Part shown: positions 39,483 to 52,178 of the stretch, piece by piece
How the letters are laid out: every line of letters begins with the position of its first letter
How positions within the stretch are numbered: the first letter of the stretch is position 1
Source of the DNA: Hydractinia symbiolongicarpus
Lineage: Eukaryota; Cnidaria; Hydrozoa; Anthoathecata; Hydractiniidae
Length of the DNA: 64,000 bases
Assembly: GCF_029227915.1 (NCBI RefSeq)
Contig: NC_079878.1
Location: 34,003,501 to 34,067,500, forward strand
Direction of reading: 5' to 3'
The notes under the pieces: generated by a model
What the model saw: the letters and a program-made list of their open reading frames with translations, nothing else
Database searches by the model: none
Told to the model about the DNA's origin: nothing
Program-made: the position numbers and the translations under genes

Positions 39483-40975
39483 GGATTGATCCCACAGCAA
39501 AAAATGACTTATAAATCTAAATTTTTAAATAAAGCGCTACCACAGCGCCCAGTGTAATCCCTGAGTTCCGGCAATCATGTCAAATAAAGAAAAATGTTAT
39601 TTCTTGGAGTCCAATTTTCTCATTTATCACATTTATCAGGTCACTGTCCAAAGTTAGTTCATTTAAATCCCACAGTCAATCGTTTCACTGTTAAAAGCGA
39701 TGCAACCTAGTGATATCATGTAAATATCGCAAAAATACATGTTGGTACGAATATGTGACCCAATTGTTGCAACTCAAACGGACTGACACCGTTAGAAAGT
39801 CAATGAAATGTAGTTTTTGAAACTGTCGCTATTTCTTCAGCGCGCGATAACGGATAGGATTGGTCCCACAGTAAAAAATGACTTATTTATCTAAATTTTT
39901 AAATGAAGCGCTACCACAGCGCCCAGTGTAATCCCTGAGTTCCGGCAATCATGTCAAATAAAGAAGAATGTTATTTCTTGGAGTACAATTTTCTCATTTA
40001 TCACATTTATCAGGTCACAGTCCAAAGTTAGTTCATTTAAGTCCCACAGTCAATCGTTTCAATGTTAAAAGCGATGCAATCTAGTGATATCAGGTAAATA
40101 TCGCAAAATACATGTTGGTACGAATATGTGACCCAACCATTGCAACTCAAACGGACTGACACCGTTAGAAAGTCAATGAAATGTAGTTTTTGAAACTGTC
40201 GCTATTTCTTCAGTGCGCGATAACGGATAGGATTGGTCCCACAGTAAAAAATGACTTATTTATCTAAATTTTAAATGAAGCGCAACCACAGCGCCCAGTG
40301 TAATCGCTGAGTTCCGGCAATCACGTCAAATTAAGAAAAATGTTTTTTCTTGGAGTCCAATTGTCTCATTTATCACATTTATCAGGTCACAGTCCAAAGT
40401 TAGTTCAATTAAGTCCCACAGTCAATAGTTTCACTGTTAAAAGCAATGCAACCTAGTAATATGAGAAAAATATCGCTAAATACATGTTGGTTCGAATATG
40501 TGACCTAACCGGTGTAACTCAAACGGACTGACACCGTTAAAAAGTCAATGAAATGTAGTTTTTGAAACTGTCGCTATTTCTTCAGCGGGCGATAACGGCT
40601 AGGATTGGTCCCACAGCAAAAAAATGACTTATAAATCTAAAATTTTAAATGAAGCGCAACCACAGCGCCCAGTGTAATCGCTGAGTTCCGGCAATCACGT
40701 CAAGTTAAGAAGAATGTTTTTTCTTGGAGTCCAATTGTCTCATTTATCACATTTATCAGGTCACAGTCCAAAGTTAGTTCAATTAAGTCCCACAGTCAAT
40801 AGTTTCATTGTTTAAAGCGGTACAACCTAGTAATCTCACAAAAATATCGCTAAATATATCTCGGTACGAATATGTGACCCAACCGTTGTAACTCAAACGG
40901 ACTGACACTGTTAGAAAATCAATGAAATGTAGTTTTTGAAACTGTCGCTATTTCTTCAGCGCGCGATAACGGCTA
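39483..40975. repeat. 4-monomer HOR, copy 1 (1,493 bp)
   Basis: Monomers start at 39483, 39857, 40230 and 40602. They follow the order of 12305, 12679, 13052 and 13425 at offsets of 27,178-27,177 bp. The unit at 40602 begins like 13425 (cagcaaaaaaatg, ctaaaattttaaa) but soon becomes a gcgcaacc type with a tatatctcgg right half. That right half closes the 4-mer and leads into the next copy. A one-base shortening of the A/T stretch is visible at about 40266 (ctaaattttaaatg). Confidence 0.9.
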
Positions 40976-42095
40976 GGATTGATCCCACAGCAAAAAATGA
41001 CTTATAAATCTAAATTTTTAAATAAAGCGCTACCACAGCGCCCAGTGTAATCCCTGAGTTCCGGCAATCATGTCAAATAAAAAAAAATGTTACTTCTTGG
41101 AGTCTAATTTTCTCATTTATCACATTTATCAGGTCACTGTCCAAAGTTAGTTCATTTAAATCCCACAGTCAATCGTTTCACTGTTAAAAGCGATGCAACC
41201 TAGTGATATCATGTAAATATCGCAAAAATACATGTTGGTACGAATATGTGACCCAATTGTTGCAACTCAAACGGACTGACACCGTTAGAAAGTCAATGAA
41301 ATGTAGTTTTTGAAACTGTCGCTATTTCTTCAGTGCGCGATAACGGATAGGATTGGTCCCACAGTAAAAAATGACTTATTTATCTAAATTTTTAAATGAA
41401 GCGCTACCACAGCGCCCAGTGTAATCCCTGAGTTCCGGCAATCATGTCAAATAAAAAAGAATGTTATTTCTTGGAGTCCAATTTTCTCATTTATCACATT
41501 TATCAGGTCACAGTCCAAAGTTAGTTCATTTAAGTCCCACAGTCAATCGTTTCAATGTTAAAAGCGATGCAATCTAGTGATATCAGGTAAATATCGCAAA
41601 ATACATGTTGGTACGAATATGTGACCCAACCATTGCAACTCAAACGGACTGACACCGTTAGAAAGTCAATGAAATGTAGTTTTTGAAACTGTCGCTATTT
41701 CTTCAGTGCGCGATAACGGATAGGATTGGTCCCACAGTAAAAAATGACTTATTTATCTAAATTTTTAAATGAAGCGCAACCACAGCGCCCAGTGTAATCG
41801 CTGAGTTCCGGAAATCACGTCAAATTAAGAAAAATGTTTTTTCTTGGAGTCCAATTGTCTCATTTATCACATTTATCAGGTCACAGTCCAAAGTTAGTTC
41901 AATTAAGTCCCACAGTCAATAGTTTCACTGTTAAAAGCAATGCAACCTAGTAATATGAGAAAAATATCGCTAAATACATGTTGGTTCGAATATGTGACCT
42001 AACCGGTGTAACTCAAACGGACTGACACCGTTAGAAAGTCAATGAAATGTAGTTTTTGAAACTGTCGCTATTTTTTCAGCGGGCGATAACGGCTA
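40976..42095. repeat. 4-monomer HOR, copy 2, first three members
   Basis: Monomers start at 40976, 41350 and 41723, each 1,493 bp from 39483, 39857 and 40230. Shared private variants include gatatcatgtaaat, caatgttaaaagcgatgcaatc and ggttcgaatatgtgacc. Instead of a fourth member like 40602, the next unit (42096) is a complete 13425-type monomer, the first member of the following trimer. Confidence 0.9.
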
Positions 42096-43217
42096 GGATT
42101 GGTCCCACAGCAAAAAAATGACTTATAAATCTAAAATTTTAAATGAAGCGCTACCACAGCGCCCTGTGTAATCGCTGAGTTCCGGCAATCATGTCAAATA
42201 AAGAAGAATGTTATTTCTTGGAGTCCAACTTTCTCAATTATCACATTTATCAGGTCACAGTCCAAAGTTAGCTCATTTAAGTCCCACAGTCAATCGTTTC
42301 ACTGTTAAAAGCGATGCAACCTAGTAATCTCACAAAAATATCGCTAAATATATTTCGGTACGAATATGTGACCCAACCTTTGTAACTCAAACGGACTGAC
42401 ACCGTTAGAAAGTCAATGAAATGTAGTTTTTAAAACTGTCGCTATTTCTTCAGCGAGCGATAACGGCTAGGATTGGTCCTACATTAAAAAAATGACTTAT
42501 TTATCTAAATTTTTAAACGAAGCGCAACCACAGCGCCCAGTGTAATCGCTGAGTTCCGGCAATCACGTCAAGTTAAGAAGAATGTTTTTTCTTGGAGTCC
42601 AATTGTCTCATTTATCACATTTATCAGGTCACGGTGCAAAGTTAGTTCAATTAAGTCCCACAGTCAATCGTTTCATCGTTAATAGCGATGTTACCTAGTA
42701 ATCTCAGGAAATTATCGCTAAATACATGTTGGTACCAATATGTGACCCAACCGTTGTAACTCAAACGGACTGACACCGTTAGAAAGTCTATGAAATGTAG
42801 TTTTTGAAACTGTCGCTATTTCTTCAGCGCCCGATAACGGCTAGGATTGGTCCCACAGTAAAAAATGACTTATAAATCTAAATTTTTAAATGAAGCGCTA
42901 CCACAGCGCCCAGTGTAATCCTTGAGTTCCGGCAATCATGTCAAATAAAGAAGAATGTTATTTCTTGGAGTCCAATTTTCTCATTTATCACATTTATCAG
43001 GTGACTGTCCAAAGTTAGTTCATTTAAGTCCCACAGTCAATCGTTCCACTGTTAAAAGCGATGCAACCTAGTGATATCAGGTAAATATCGCAAAAATACA
43101 TGTTGGTACGAATATGTGACCCAACCGTTGCAACTCAAACGGACTGACACCGTTAGAAAGTCAATGAAATGTAGTTTGTGAAACTGTCGCTATTTCTTCA
43201 GCGGGCGATAACGGCTA
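42096..43217. repeat. Trimer HOR, copy 1 (1,122 bp)
   Basis: Monomers start at 42096, 42470 and 42844. The order is the 13425 type, the a type and the b type of the 13.4-14.5 kb region, at an offset of 28,671 bp. A private variant in the second member is taaacgaagcgc. The two units 42470-43217 look identical to 43592-44339 by eye. Confidence 0.94.
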
Positions 43218-44339
43218 GGATTGGTTCCACAGCAAAAAAATGACTTATAAATCTAAAATTTTAAATGAAGCGCTACCACAGCGCCCTGTGTAATCGCTGA
43301 GTTCCGGCAATCATGTCAAATAAAGAAGAATGTTATTTCTTGGAGTCCAATTTTCTCAATTATCACATTTATCAGGTCACAGTCCAAAGTTAGCTCATTT
43401 AAGTCCCACAGTCAATCGTTTCACTGTTAAAAGCGATACAACCTAGTAATCTCACAAAAATATCGCTAAATATATCTCGGTACGAATATGTGACCCAACC
43501 TTTGTAACTCAAACGGACTGACACCGTTAGAAAGTCAATGAAATGTAGTTTTTAAAACTGTCGCTATTTCTTCAGCGAGCGATAACGGCTAGGATTGGTC
43601 CTACATTAAAAAAATGACTTATTTATCTAAATTTTTAAACGAAGCGCAACCACAGCGCCCAGTGTAATCGCTGAGTTCCGGCAATCACGTCAAGTTAAGA
43701 AGAATGTTTTTTCTTGGAGTCCAATTGTCTCATTTATCACATTTATCAGGTCACGGTGCAAAGTTAGTTCAATTAAGTCCCACAGTCAATCGTTTCATCG
43801 TTAATAGCGATGTTACCTAGTAATCTCAGGAAATTATCGCTAAATACATGTTGGTACCAATATGTGACCCAACCGTTGTAACTCAAACGGACTGACACCG
43901 TTAGAAAGTCTATGAAATGTAGTTTTTGAAACTGTCGCTATTTCTTCAGCGCCCGATAACGGCTAGGATTGGTCCCACAGTAAAAAATGACTTATAAATC
44001 TAAATTTTTAAATGAAGCGCTACCACAGCGCCCAGTGTAATCCTTGAGTTCCGGCAATCATGTCAAATAAAGAAGAATGTTATTTCTTGGAGTCCAATTT
44101 TCTCATTTATCACATTTATCAGGTGACTGTCCAAAGTTAGTTCATTTAAGTCCCACAGTCAATCGTTCCACTGTTAAAAGCGATGCAACCTAGTGATATC
44201 AGGTAAATATCGCAAAAATACATGTTGGTACGAATATGTGACCCAACCGTTGCAACTCAAACGGACTGACACCGTTAGAAAGTCAATGAAATGTAGTTTG
44301 TGAAACTGTCGCTATTTCTTCAGCGGGCGATAACGGCTA
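43218..44339. repeat. Trimer HOR, copy 2 (1,122 bp)
   Basis: Monomers start at 43218, 43592 and 43966. The first differs from 42096 by a handful of bases (ggttccac, gcgatacaacc, tatatctcgg). The remaining two are indistinguishable by eye from copy 1. Together with copy 3 this is the most homogeneous stretch in the window. Confidence 0.95.
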
Positions 44340-45461
44340 GGATTGGTTCCACAGCAAAAAAATGACTTATAAATCTAAAATTTTAAATGAAGCGCTACCA
44401 CAGCGCCCTGTGTAATCGCTGAGTTCCGGCAATCATGTCAAATAAAGAAGAATGTTATTTCTTGGAGTCCAATTTTCTCAATTATCACATTTATCAGGTC
44501 ACAGTCCAAAGTTAGCTCATTTAAGTCCCACAGTCAATCGTTTCACTGTTAAAAGCGATACAACCTAGTAATCTCACAAAAATATCGCTAAATATATCTC
44601 GGTACGAATATGTGACCCAACCTTTGTAACTCAAACGGACTGACACCGTTAGAAAGTCAATGAAATGTAGTTTTTAAAACTGTCGCTATTTCTTCAGCGA
44701 GCGATAACGGCTAGGATTGGTCCTACATTAAAAAAATGACTTATTTATCTAAATTTTTAAATGAAGCGCAACCACAGCGCCCAGTGTAATCGCTGAGTTC
44801 CGGCAATCACGTCAAGTTAAGAAGAATGTTTTTTCTTGGAGTCCAATTGTCTCATTTATCACATTTATCAGGTCACGGTGCAAAGTTAGTTCAATTAAGT
44901 CCCACAGTCAATCGTTTCATTGTTAATAGCGATGTAACCTAGTAATCTCAGGAAATTATCGCTAAATACATGTTGGTACCAATATGTGACCCAACCGTTG
45001 TAACTCAAACGGACTGACACCGTTAGAAAGTCTATGAAATTTAGTTTTTGAAACTGTCGCTATTTCTTCAGCGCCCGATAACGGCTAGGATTGGTCCCAC
45101 AGTAAAAAATGACTTATAAATCTAAATTTTTAAATGAAGCGCTACCACAGCGCCCAGTGTAATCCTTGAGTTCCGGCAATCATGTCAAATAAAGAAGAAT
45201 GTTATTTCTTGGAGTCCAATTTTCTCATTTATCACATTTATCAGGTGACTGTCCAAAGTTAGTTCATTTAAGTCCCACAGTCAATCGTTCCACTGTTAAA
45301 AGCGATGCAACCTAGTGATATCAGGTAAATATCGCAAAAATACATGTTGGTACGAATATGTGACCCAGCCGTTGCAACTCAAACGGACTGACACCGTTAG
45401 AAAGACAATGAAATGCAGTTTTTGAAACTGTCGCTATTTCTTCAGTGCGCGATAACGGATA
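44340..45461. repeat. Trimer HOR, copy 3 (1,122 bp, altered end)
   Basis: Monomers start at 44340, 44714 and 45088. The first looks identical to 43218-43591. The second has aaatgaag instead of the private aaacgaag of copies 1 and 2, and gatgtaacc instead of gatgttacc. The third ends with gaaagacaatgaaatgcag and cagtgcgcg, so the copy exits into another type near 45395. Confidence 0.93.
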
Positions 45462-46207
45462 GGATTGGTCCCACAGTAAAAAATGACTTATTTATCTAAA
45501 TTTTTAAATGAAGCGCTACCACAGCGCCCAGTGTAATCCCTGAGTTCCGGCAATCATGTCAAATAAAAAAGAATGTTATTTCTTGGAGTCCAATTTTCTC
45601 ATTTATCACATTTATCAGGTCACAGTCCAAAGTTAGTTCATTTAAGTCCCACAGTCAATCGTTTCAATGTTAAAAGCGATGCAATCTAGTGATATCAGGT
45701 AAATATCGCAAAATACATGTTGGTACGAATATGTGACCCAACCATTGCAACTCAAACGGACTGACACCGTTAGAAAGTCAATGAAATGTAGTTTTTGAAA
45801 CTGTCGCTATTTCTTCAGTGCGCGATACCGGATAGGATTGGTCCCACAGTAAAAAATGACTTATTTATCTAAATTTTTAAATGAAGCGCAACCACAGCGC
45901 CCAGTGTAATCGCTGAGTTCCGGCAATCACGTCAAATTAAGAAAAATGTTTTTTCTTGGAGTCCAATTGTCTCATTTATCACATTTATCAGGTCACAGTC
46001 CAAAGTTAGTTCAATTAAGTCCCACAGTCAATAGTTTCACTGTTAAAAGCAATGCAACCTAGTAATATGAGAAAAATATCGCTAAATACATGTTGGTTCG
46101 AATATGTGACCTAACCGGTGTAACTCAAACGGACTGACACCGTTAGAAAGTCAATGAAATGTAGTTTTTGAAACTGTCGCTATTTCTTCAGCGGGCGATA
46201 ACGGCTA
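45462..46207. repeat. Two-monomer copy of 41350-42095
   Basis: Monomers start at 45462 and 45835. They match 41350 and 41723 at an offset of 4,112 bp, sharing caatgttaaaagcgatgcaatc, cactgttaaaagcaatgc and ggttcgaatatgtgacc. The trimer block is thus flanked on both sides by the same pair of monomers, as if it expanded inside the 4-mer. Confidence 0.9.
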
Positions 46208-46581
46208 GGATTGGTCCTACATTAAAAAAATGACTTATTTATCTAAATTTTTAAATGAAGCGCAACCACAGCGCCCAGTGTAATCGCTGAGTTCCGGCAA
46301 TCACGTCAAGTTAAGAAGAATGTTATTTCTTGGAGTCCAATTTTCTCATTTATCACATTTATCAGGTGACTGTCCAAAGTTAGTTCATTTAAGTCCCACA
46401 GTCAATCGTTCCACTGTTAAAAGCGATGCAACCTAGTAATCTCAGGAAAATATCGCTAAATACATGTTGGTACCAATATGTGACCCTACCGTTGTAACTC
46501 AAACGGACTGACTACGTTAGAAAGTCAATGAAATTTAGTTTTTGAAACTGTCGCTATTTCTTTAGCGCGCAATAACGGCTA
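46208..46581. repeat. Three-part mosaic monomer
   Basis: The first ~110 bases follow the cctacattaaaa and gtcaagttaag type. The middle follows the b type (gaatgttatttc, gtgactgtcc, cgttccactg). The last ~140 bases follow the 11186 type (ctcaggaaaatatcgc, ggtaccaat, gactacgtt, tttagcgcgcaat). Two clean switches within one unit make gene conversion or successive crossovers likely. Confidence 0.85.
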
Positions 46582-49197
46582 GGATAGGTCCCACAGTAAA
46601 AAATGACTTATTAATCTAAATTTTTAAATAAAACGCTACCACAGCGCCCAGTGTAATCGCTGAGTTCCGGCAATCACGTCAAATTAAGAAAAATGTTTTT
46701 TCTTGGAGTCCAATTGTCTTATTTATCACATTTATCAGGTCACTGTCCAAAGTTAGTTCATTTAAGTCCCACAGTCAATTGTTTCACTGTTAAAAGCGAT
46801 GCAACCTAGTGATATCAGGTAAATATCGCAAAAACACATGTTGGTACGAATATATGACCCAACCGTTGCAACTCAAACGGACTAACACCGTTAGAAAGTC
46901 AATGAAATGTAGTTTTTGAAACTGTCGCTATTTCTTCAGCGCGCGATAACGGATAGGATTGGTCCCACAGTAAAAAATGAATTATTTATCTAAATTTCTA
47001 AATGAAGCGCAACCACAGCGCCCAGTGTAATCGCTGAGTTCCGGCAATCACGTCAAGTTAAGAAGAATGTTTTTTCTTGGAGTCCAATTGTCTCATTTAT
47101 CACATTTATCAGGTCCAGATGCAAAGTTAGTTTAATTAAGTCCCACAGTCAATCGTTTCATTGTTAATAGCGATGCCACCTAGTAATCTCAGAAAAATAT
47201 CGCTAAATATATCTCGGTACGAATATGTGACCCAACCGTTGTATCTCAAACGGTCTGACACCGTTAGAAAGTCAATGAAATGTAGTTTTTGAAACTGTCG
47301 CTATTTCTTCAGCGAGTGATAACGGCTAGGATTGGTCCCACAGTAAAAAATGACTAATAAATCAAAATTTTTAAATGAAGCGCTACCACAGCGCCCAGTG
47401 TAATCCCTGAGTTCCGGCAATCACGTGAAATTAAGAAGAATGTTATTTCTTGGAGTCCAATTGTCTCATTTATCACATTTATCAGGTCACAGTAAAAAAG
47501 TTAGTTCAATTAAGTCCCACAGTCAATCGTTTCATTGTTGAAAGCGATGCAACCTATTAATCTCAGAAAAATATCGCTAAATATATATCGGTACGAATAT
47601 GTGACTCAACTTTTGGTAACAGAAGCGGATTGATCCCGTTAGAAAGTCAATGAAATGTGGTTTTTGAAACTGTTGCTACTTCTTCAGCGCGCGATAACGG
47701 CTAGAATTGGCCCCACAGTAAAGAATGACTTACTTATCTAAATTTTCAAATGAAGTGCTACCACAGCGCCAATGTAATCTCTGAGTTCCCGCAATCACGA
47801 CAAATTAAGAAGAATGTTATTTCTTGGAGTCCAATTTTCTTATTTATCACATTTATCAGGTCACAGTCCAAAGTTAGTTCAATTAAGTCCTACAGTCAAT
47901 CGTTTCATTTTTATAATTGATGCAGCCTAGTAATATCAGAAAAATATCGCTAAATACATGTTGGTACGAATATGTGACCAAACCGTTGTACCTTAAACGG
48001 ATTGACCCCGTTAGAAAGTCAATGAAATGTAGTTTTTTTTGAAACTGTCTCTATTTCTTCAGCACGCGATAACGGATAGGATTCGTCCCACAGTAAAAAA
48101 TGACTTATTTATCTAAATTTTTAAATAAAGCGCAACCACAGCGCCCAGTGTAATCGCTGAGTTCCGGCAATCACGTCAAGTTAAGAAGAATGTGTTTTCT
48201 TGGAGTCCAATTGTCTTATTTATCACATTTATCAAGTCCAGGTGCAAAGTTAGTTCAATTAAGTCCCACAGTCAATCGTTTCATTGTTAATAGCGATGCA
48301 ACCTAGTAATCTCAGAAAAATGTCGCTAAATATATCTCGGTACGAATATGTGACCCAACCGTTGTAACTCAAACGGTCTGACACCGTTACAAAGTCAATG
48401 AAATGTAGTTTTTGAAACTGTCGCTATTTCTTCAGCGAGCGATAACGGCTAGGATTGGTCCCACAGTAAAAAATGACTAATAAATCTAAATTTTTAAATG
48501 AAGCGCTACCACAGCGCCCAGTGTAATCCCTGAGTTCCAGCAATCACGTGAAATTAAGAAGAATGTTATTTCTTGGAGTTCAATTGTCTCATTTATCACA
48601 TTTATCAGGTCACAGTCCAAAGTTAGTTCAATTAAGTCCCACAGTCAATAGTTTCATTGTTAAAAGTGATGCAACCTAGTAATATCAGAAAATTATGGCT
48701 AAATACATGTTGGTACGAATATGTGACCCAACCGTTGAAACTCAAACGGACTGACACCGTTAGAAAGTCAATGAAATGTAGTTTTTGAAACTGTCGTTAT
48801 TTCTTCAGCACGCGATAAGGGATAGGATTCGTCCCACAGTAAAAAATGACTTATTTATCTAAATTTTTAAATAAAGCGCAACCACAGCGCCCAGTGTAAT
48901 CGCAGAGTTCCAGCAATCACGTCAAGTTAAGAAGAATGTGTTTTCTTGGAGTCCAATTGTCTCATTTATCACATCTATCAGGTCACAGTCCAAAGTTAGT
49001 TCAATTAAGTCCCACAGTCAATCGTTTCATTGTTAAAAGTGATGCAACCTAGTAATATCAGAAAATTATGGCTAAATACATGTTGGTACGAATATGTGAC
49101 CCAACCGTTGAAACTCAAACGGACTGACACCGTTAGAAAGTCAATGAAATGTAGTTTTTGAAACTGTCGCTATTTCTTCAGCACGCGATAACGGATA
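46582..49197. repeat. Seven monomers, transition to the right-hand subfamily
   Basis: Monomers start at 46582, 46956, 47329, 47704, 48079, 48452 and 48825. From 47329 onward the variants gactaataaat, gaattggcccc, gttcccgcaatcacg, gcagcctag and gaccaaaccgttgtacc appear, which characterise the right end. The right half of 46582 and units 46956-48078 match 59629-61119 at about 13,046 bp. Units at 47329 and 47704 are 375 bp long. The second has a T run lengthened to eight at about 48033. Confidence 0.86.
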
Positions 49198-52178
49198 GGA
49201 TTGGTCCCACAGTAAAAAATGACTTATTTATCTAATGTTTTAAATAAAGCGCAACCACAGCGCCCAGTGTAATCGCTGTGTTCCAGCAATCACGTCAAGT
49301 TAAGAAGAATGTTATTTCTTGGAGTCCAATTTTCTCATTTATCACATTTATCAGGTCACAGTGCAAAGTTAGTTCAATTAAGTCCTACAGTCAATCGTTT
49401 TATTTTTAAAAGGGATGCAACCTAGTAATATCAGAAAAATATCGCTAAAAACATGTTGGTACGAATATGTGACCAAACCGTTGTACCTTAAACGGACTGA
49501 CCCCGTTAGAAAGTCAATGAAATGTAGTTTTTGAAACTGTCGCTATTTTTTCAGCGCGCGATAACGGATAGGATTGGTTCCACAGTAAAGAATGACTTAT
49601 TTACCTAAATTTTTAAATGAAGCGCTACCACAGCGCCCAGTGTAATCGCTGACTTCCGGCAATCACGTCAACTGAAGAAGAATGTTATTTCTTGGAGTCC
49701 AATTTTCTAATTTATAACATTTATCAGGTCACTGTCCAAAGTTAGTTCAATTAAGTCCCACAGTCAATAGTTTCATTGTTTAAAGCGGTACAACCTAGTA
49801 ATCTCACAAAAATATCGCTAAATATATCTCGGTACGGATATGTGACCCAACCGTTGTAACTCAAACGGTCTGACACCGTTAGAAAGTCAATGAAATGTAG
49901 TTTTTGAAACTGTCGCTATTTCTTCAGCGAGCGATAACGGCTAGGATTGGTCCCACAGTAAAAAATGACTAATAAATCTAAATTTTTAAATGAAGCGCTA
50001 CCACAGCGCCCAGTGTAATCCCTGAGTTCCGGCAATCACGTGGAATTAAAAAGAATGTTATTTCTTGGAGTCCAATTGTCTCATTTATCACATTTATCAG
50101 GTTGCAGTCCAAAATTGGTTCAATTAAGTCCCACAGTCAATCGTTTCATTGTTAAAAGCGATGCAACCTATTAATATCAGAAAAATATCGCTAAATACAT
50201 GTTGGTACGAATATGTGACCAAACCGTTGTACCTTAAACGGACTGACCCCGTTAGAAAGTCAATGAAATGTAGTTTTTGAAACTGTCGCTATTTCTTCAG
50301 CGCGCGATAACGGATAGGGTTGGTTCCACAGTAAAGAATGACTTATTTACCTAAATTTTTAAATGAAGCGCTACCACAGCGTCCATTGTAATCGCTGACT
50401 TCCGGCAATCACGTCAAATAAAGAAAAATGTTATTTCTTGGAGTCCAATTTTCTTATTTTTCACATTTATCAGGTCACTGTCCAAAGTTAGTTCAATTAA
50501 GTCCCACAGTCAATAGTTTCGTTGTTTAAAGCGGTACAACCTAGTAATATCAGATAAATATCGCTAAATACATGTCTGTACGAATATGTGACCCAACCGT
50601 TGTACCTTAAACAGAAAGACACCGTTAGAAAGTCAATGAAATGTAGTTTTTGAAACTGTCGCTATTTCTTCAGCGGGCAATAACGGATAGGATTGGTCCC
50701 ACAGTAAATAATGATTTATTTATCTAAATTTTTAAATGAAGCGCAACCACAGCGCCCAGTGTAATCGCTGAGTTCCGGCAATCACGTCAAATTAAGAAGA
50801 ATGTTATTTCTTGGAGTTCAATTGTCTCATTTATCACATTTATCAGGTCACAGTCCAAAGTTAGTTCAATTAAGTCCCACAGTCAATCGTTTCATTGTTA
50901 AAAGCGATGCAACCTAGAAATATCAGAAAATTATCGCTAAATACATGTTGGTACGAATATGTGACCCACCGTTGCAACTCAAACGGACTGACACCGTTAG
51001 AAAGTCAATGAAATGTGATTATTAAAACTGTCGCTATTTCTTCAGCGCGCGACAACGGATAGGATTGGTCCCACAGTAAAAAATGACTTATTAATCTAAA
51101 TTTTTAAAAAAAGCGCTACCACAGCGTCCAGTGTAATCGCTGAGTTCCGGCAATCACGTCGAATTAAAAAAAATGTTTTTTTTTGAGTCCAATTGTCTCA
51201 TTTATCACACTTATCAAGTCACAGTCCAAAGTTAGTTCATTTAAGTCCCACAGTCAATCGTTTCATTGTTAAAAGCGATGCAACCTATTAATATGTGAAA
51301 AATATCGCTAAATACATGTTGGTACGAATATGTGACTCAACTTTTGTAACTGAAGCGGATTGATCCCGTTAGAAAGTCAATGAAATGTGGTTTTTGAAAC
51401 TGTTGCTACTTCTTCAGCGCGCGATAACGGCTAGAATTGGTCCCACAGTAAAGAATGACTTACTTATCTAAATTTTTAAATGAAGCGCTACCACAGCGCC
51501 AATGTAATCGCTGAGTTCCCGTAATCACGTCAAATTAAGAAGAATGTTATTTCTTGGAGTCCAATTTTCTCATTTATCACATTTATCAGGTCACAGTCCA
51601 AAGCATGTTCAATTAAGTCCTACAGTCAATCGTTTCATTTTTAAAATTGATGCAGCCTAGTAATATCAGAAAAATATTGCTAAGTACATGTTGGTACGAA
51701 TATGTGACCAAACCGTTGTACCTTAAACGGACTGACCCCGTTAGAAAGTCAATGAAATGTAGTTTTTGAAACTGTCGCTATTTCTTCAGCGCGCGATAAC
51801 GGATAGGATTGGTTCCACAGTAAAGAATGACTTATTTACCTAAATTTTTAAATGAAGCGCTACCACAGCGCCCAGTGTAACCGCTGAGTTCCGGCAATCA
51901 CGTCAAATTAAGAAGAATATTATTTCTTGGAGTTCAATTGTCTCATTTATCACATTTATCAGGTCACAGTCCAAAGTTAGTTCAATTAAGTCCCACAGTC
52001 AATCGTTTCATTGTTAAAAGTGATGCAACCTAGTAATATCAGATAAATATCGCTAAATACATGTTGGTACGAATATGTGACCCAACCGTTGAAACTCAAA
52101 CGGACTGACACCGTTAGAAAGTCAATGAAATGTAGTTTTTGAAACTGTCGCTATTTCTTCAGCACGCGATAACGGATA
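49198..52178. repeat. 8-monomer HOR, copy 1 (2,981 bp)
   Basis: Monomers start at 49198, 49571, 49944, 50317, 50690, 51062, 51434 and 51806, and the pattern repeats exactly 2,981 bp later. Diagnostic features in order are cgctgtgttccagc; ggttccac with a tatatctcgg right half; gactaataaatct with gtggaatt; gggttggttcc with catgtctgtacg; gtaaataatg with gacccaccg; a long T run with gagtcc lacking the usual cttg; gaattggtccc with gccaatg; and ggttccac with gaatattattt. Confidence 0.93.

Noticed and set aside
40487-40500. RNA polymerase III B-box-like ggttcgaatat in units 40230, 41723 and 45835
   Set aside because: It arises from a single-base variant (ggtacg to ggttcg) of a common stretch, lacks the final CC of the B box, has no convincing A box upstream and has no terminator in a sensible position.
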